Assembly (NCBI RefSeq): GCF_001522545.3
Contig: NC_031799.1
Span: forward strand, 29,631,565 to 29,695,564
DNA length: 64,000 bases
Source of the DNA: Parus major
Taxonomy: Eukaryota > Chordata > Aves > Passeriformes > Paridae
Reading direction: 5' to 3'
How positions within the stretch are numbered: position 1 is the stretch's first letter; every line of letters starts with the position of its first letter. A program made the position numbers and the translations under genes. The notes under the pieces are model-generated. The model was not told the DNA's origin. It searched no databases and worked only from the letters and a program-made list of their open reading frames with translations. Shown in pieces: positions 61,201-64,000 of this stretch.

Positions 61201-63513
61201 TGTGTCAATTTCTGGAAAATTACAGGACTCAAATGTAGTGTTATTTTGCCCTAAAAGTGGAGGGGTCAAAAAAACTGCAATACACACAGAAGCACTCTAT
61301 GACCATTCAGCCTAGAAGAAGGTGGAGAATCAGAATGTCTATATGAAATCAATTTATTTAAATATCCCTGCCTTAAGTATCTGTTCTGCACCAAAAACAC
61401 TAAGAGTTGGTCAAGTTCCTGACAGAATAAACATGCCCAGGAAGGAAGAAAAAAAACCTGTTACAGCTCTGAGCTATTGCCCATAACCAAATCTGCAGTT
61501 TGGTATTGAGGCACAAGATTGTAAGACAGCATTATCAGCCACTGGGGCTGGGGCAATAAACAGCATTTACAAGTATTATGTGCTCAGTAAAATTTCCCTG
61601 CATAGAATAGTTTTTCAGTCCTCTTGGACCTATTTCATGGAATTAGTGTTGATTATGTAGTTTTTATGGGTCTCATAGAGGCTATCAAAGAAATGTTTGA
61701 AAACCAAATCTTTCTATTAAAGAGCAAAGAAAAGTTTGTAATATTTTTATTATAGCATATTTTACTTATTAATGAAGTGTTTTTAAGGTTTATCTAACAG
61801 TTATAAGAAAACTAAAGCATGTTTTGATGTTGATAATTTTAATAAAATGGATACTTTATTTATCATAGAAAATACTCCCCTAAAAGAAGCTAAGTTGTTC
61901 TGAACAAATACATAAATGAATACTTTTCAAATAATACATATTTCAGTTTTCAAAGCAAAGAGCTAGTGAATATGTTTTAAAGTAGGTTCTTTTAAACCAT
62001 TGTGGTTAAACAACTTTTCTTAAATCAAGCATGTGAACCATTACATTCAATTTCTTACAAATATTTTTATAAAGCATTTCTACTGCCTAAGTGTTTGAAA
62101 AGCTTTCACAGTAATGTACAATGATATTGCAGTTTCCAGATAAATGGACTACTGAGAAAGTGGGTAACCATTCTGAAAGAACAGAATGTTTCCATCTGTG
62201 CATCTGAATTAATATAAACACTGGAGTGAATATTTCTTCAAAGTTTAATTTTTAGTGATTTTAAGTTGAGCTTTGTCGGTGATTCTCAATAAATTTGGAA
62301 TCTCAGGATGGCTTCACAGGTGTTTCTCTCTTGTAAGTCAAGTTTCCAGTTGACAAACATTATGACTTTGGGAATATATACATGGCTGAACAGTTTGCAG
62401 GCTTGCCATCCACCCTTATGTAGTCAGGTTTAAATTGAGAGATCATCTGGAAATTGTACAGGAAGGCTTTTTGTGTTCAGAAAATAACTCTGGAAGTTAA
62501 AGGAGAAAAATAGTCTCTTTCTTGGCCTTAATGTTTCTAAACATACTACTTAGTAATAAATTCAGCAGACTTGTGCTTTAGGCAAATAGTTTAATAGTAC
62601 TTTTGAACTCTTTTACGGCCTTAAAAGTGAAGTATATTAAATATAATGGAATATATAAATACTTATGGTTATTCTAGTTGCCTGATATTAATAATTTATG
62701 GATTAAGATACAAATCATGAATGAAAAAATTAATTATTTATTAACAGTAGCCTACTAATAAGAGTCTAGCAACAATGTTCAAAACAAGACAGTGTCTCTT
62801 CATAATCTGCAAAAATAGAGAAATCACACTGCTAGATATTTCTGCTTCAGAGATCAAAGTTCTGTTTCATTACAATATATGCAGCAAATTGAGATGCTCT
62901 TTCTTAATTCTTAACACCTATATTTTTCCCTGTTGATGGATGACAAAAGATAAAACTAAGCTTCAGTTTAGAGAACTGAAGATTACTTATTTCCTCCTGT
63001 CCTGTCCTAATGCAGTTGTAATTTATAATGATGCAGACTTCATTTTTTCCACTAATTATGACCTAACATTTTGCAAGAGCGTCTGCCAAAATCTGTTGAC
63101 TTTGATGCTGATTGGTGTAAAATGTAGAATTTACAAACCATTGAGAAATCATTCGATGCCATGCCCTGCAATTAAGAAGAAGTCAAGCAATAATAAAATC
63201 CAATTAACTGTATGCCTACATTTGAAATTTTTATGCTACAGTCAGAAAAAAGAATCTAAAGTCAAGGGCAATAGTTTAGCAGGTGGGAAGACTTAGGGGA
63301 ATAAGAGAGCCTAAGCACAAGACAGCCCTCTTTCTCTGACTCCATATAATTTCTTATCTTCCTTAGCCATTTTAATTAAGATGTTAATAAATTTGCTCAT
63401 AGATTTAATACGCAGTGACAATTATGGGTCATAGATTGAAATAAAATCCAATGCAATGGATTTGTAACTTGTAAAAAAAACTCCCAACTTTGTTGCCTAG
63501 TCAACCACAGTAG
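58260..63513. other. Unique AT-rich DNA, no gene supported
   Basis: A GTGAGT donor at 59102 follows 69 open bases behind a weak acceptor at 59032-59033 (reading SMKATAEESREEHISETQLN), too weak to call. T-run at 60529-60547 and very AT-rich DNA at 62630-62760. No transposon recognised. Confidence 0.5.
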
Positions 63514-63568
63514 ATTTTTTTTTTATTATTTATTTTATTTTTCTTTTTAAGTGTTTTATTTTTTTCCT
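63514..63568. repeat. T-rich low-complexity run
   Basis: TTTTTTTTTATTATTTATTT-type sequence. Confidence 0.8.
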
Positions 63569-63689
63569 CCCTGAAGGGAAAGATTGCTGTTTAGAAAAAG
63601 ATTTAAACTTTAGCCCCCCACATATTAAGTGGAATTAATGATCTATTTGCTTAGACACCATATATTACTTCTAGTTTATCCATCCACTG

Positions 63690-63990
63690 GGTAAACGATA
63701 GGCACTACTTGGTCACAATGATAGATTTGAATGCAGGCTGGAACATCAATCAGAGCTGGCAACTGATTAGTTGTTTGTGTCTTTGACAAGCTCTTCCATC
63801 TCACTGAATGAAAGCTTGCTGATTGCTCTCACTTCTCTCCACATTCATTGCCCTCCACTGCCACTATATTATATGGTTAATGCTGATGGTGGAAATCCTC
63901 CTTGACAGCTAACAATGAATATCTTCCATTCCCTTATCATTACATATACGCTATTCTGTGTTCCTTTAAGGACTAGAATTTCTAAGTGAG
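63690..63990. other. CNE-like complex sequence at window end
   Basis: Non-repetitive sequence with ATCAATCAGAGC (63748-63759, matching the ATCAATCA core of PBX/HOX-type sites), GATTAG, and TATGGTTAATGCTGATGG (63872-63889). It has high complexity and no long open frame. It may continue past the window. Confidence 0.22.
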
Positions 63991-64000
63991 GTCATCCATG

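Noticed and set aside
1..64000. CRISPR arrays, operons, bacterial ribosome-binding sites, tRNA or rRNA genes
   Set aside because: None seen. The repeat content shows this is bird nuclear DNA and no regularly spaced repeats or cloverleaf boxes were recognised by eye.

Overview
This window looks like bird nuclear DNA. The clearest evidence is five pieces of the avian/reptilian CR1 LINE, recognised by their 3' ends (tcacagaatca...ggttgga...) and by decayed remnants of the CR1 reverse-transcriptase ORF. Endogenous-retrovirus LTRs of types I associate from memory with bird genomes, probably songbirds, support this; the exact species cannot be read from the sequence. Base composition is strongly AT-rich with scarce CpG. 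There is no CpG island, no rRNA or tRNA that I could recognise, and no operon-like gene packing. The short open frames are what random AT-rich eukaryotic DNA gives. I found no gene that I can name, so the window is best read as a gene desert or the inside of a very long intron.

Layout. 1-12 kb: unique AT-rich DNA with a pyrimidine-rich tandem repeat at the very start and a perfect hairpin at 1.95 kb. 12-13.7 kb: A/C-rich low-complexity DNA, then a solo LTR (13132-13688). 14-37 kb: unique DNA with one CR1 tail (16634-16840), simple repeats, a large TTG/TTC triplet array (30736-30875) and several exon-like stretches on the + strand, none proven. 37.1-37.5 kb: a second solo LTR. 39.9-40.3 kb: a + strand CR1. 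46.5-52.9 kb is the most structured part: a GC-richer block, two CR1 copies in opposite orientations, an old minus-sense LTR, a polypurine/G-quadruplex tract, a second LTR-end fragment and another CR1. It also holds two copies of a 175-bp unit in inverted orientation that match at 172 of 175 positions. 53-64 kb: unique AT-rich DNA with a GATA/GA microsatellite and, at the far end, a complex non-repetitive stretch that could be a conserved noncoding element.

The best candidate for something undescribed is the 175-bp inverted pair (49498-49672 and 51856-52030). One copy lies inside a badly decayed LTR, yet the two copies are nearly identical and their flanks stop matching abruptly. That suggests a recent copy event or gene conversion between inverted copies. 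The next best leads are phase-compatible exon-like segments near 27.3-27.8 kb and several CNE-like islands. These are by-eye calls that need an alignment to other bird genomes to confirm or reject.
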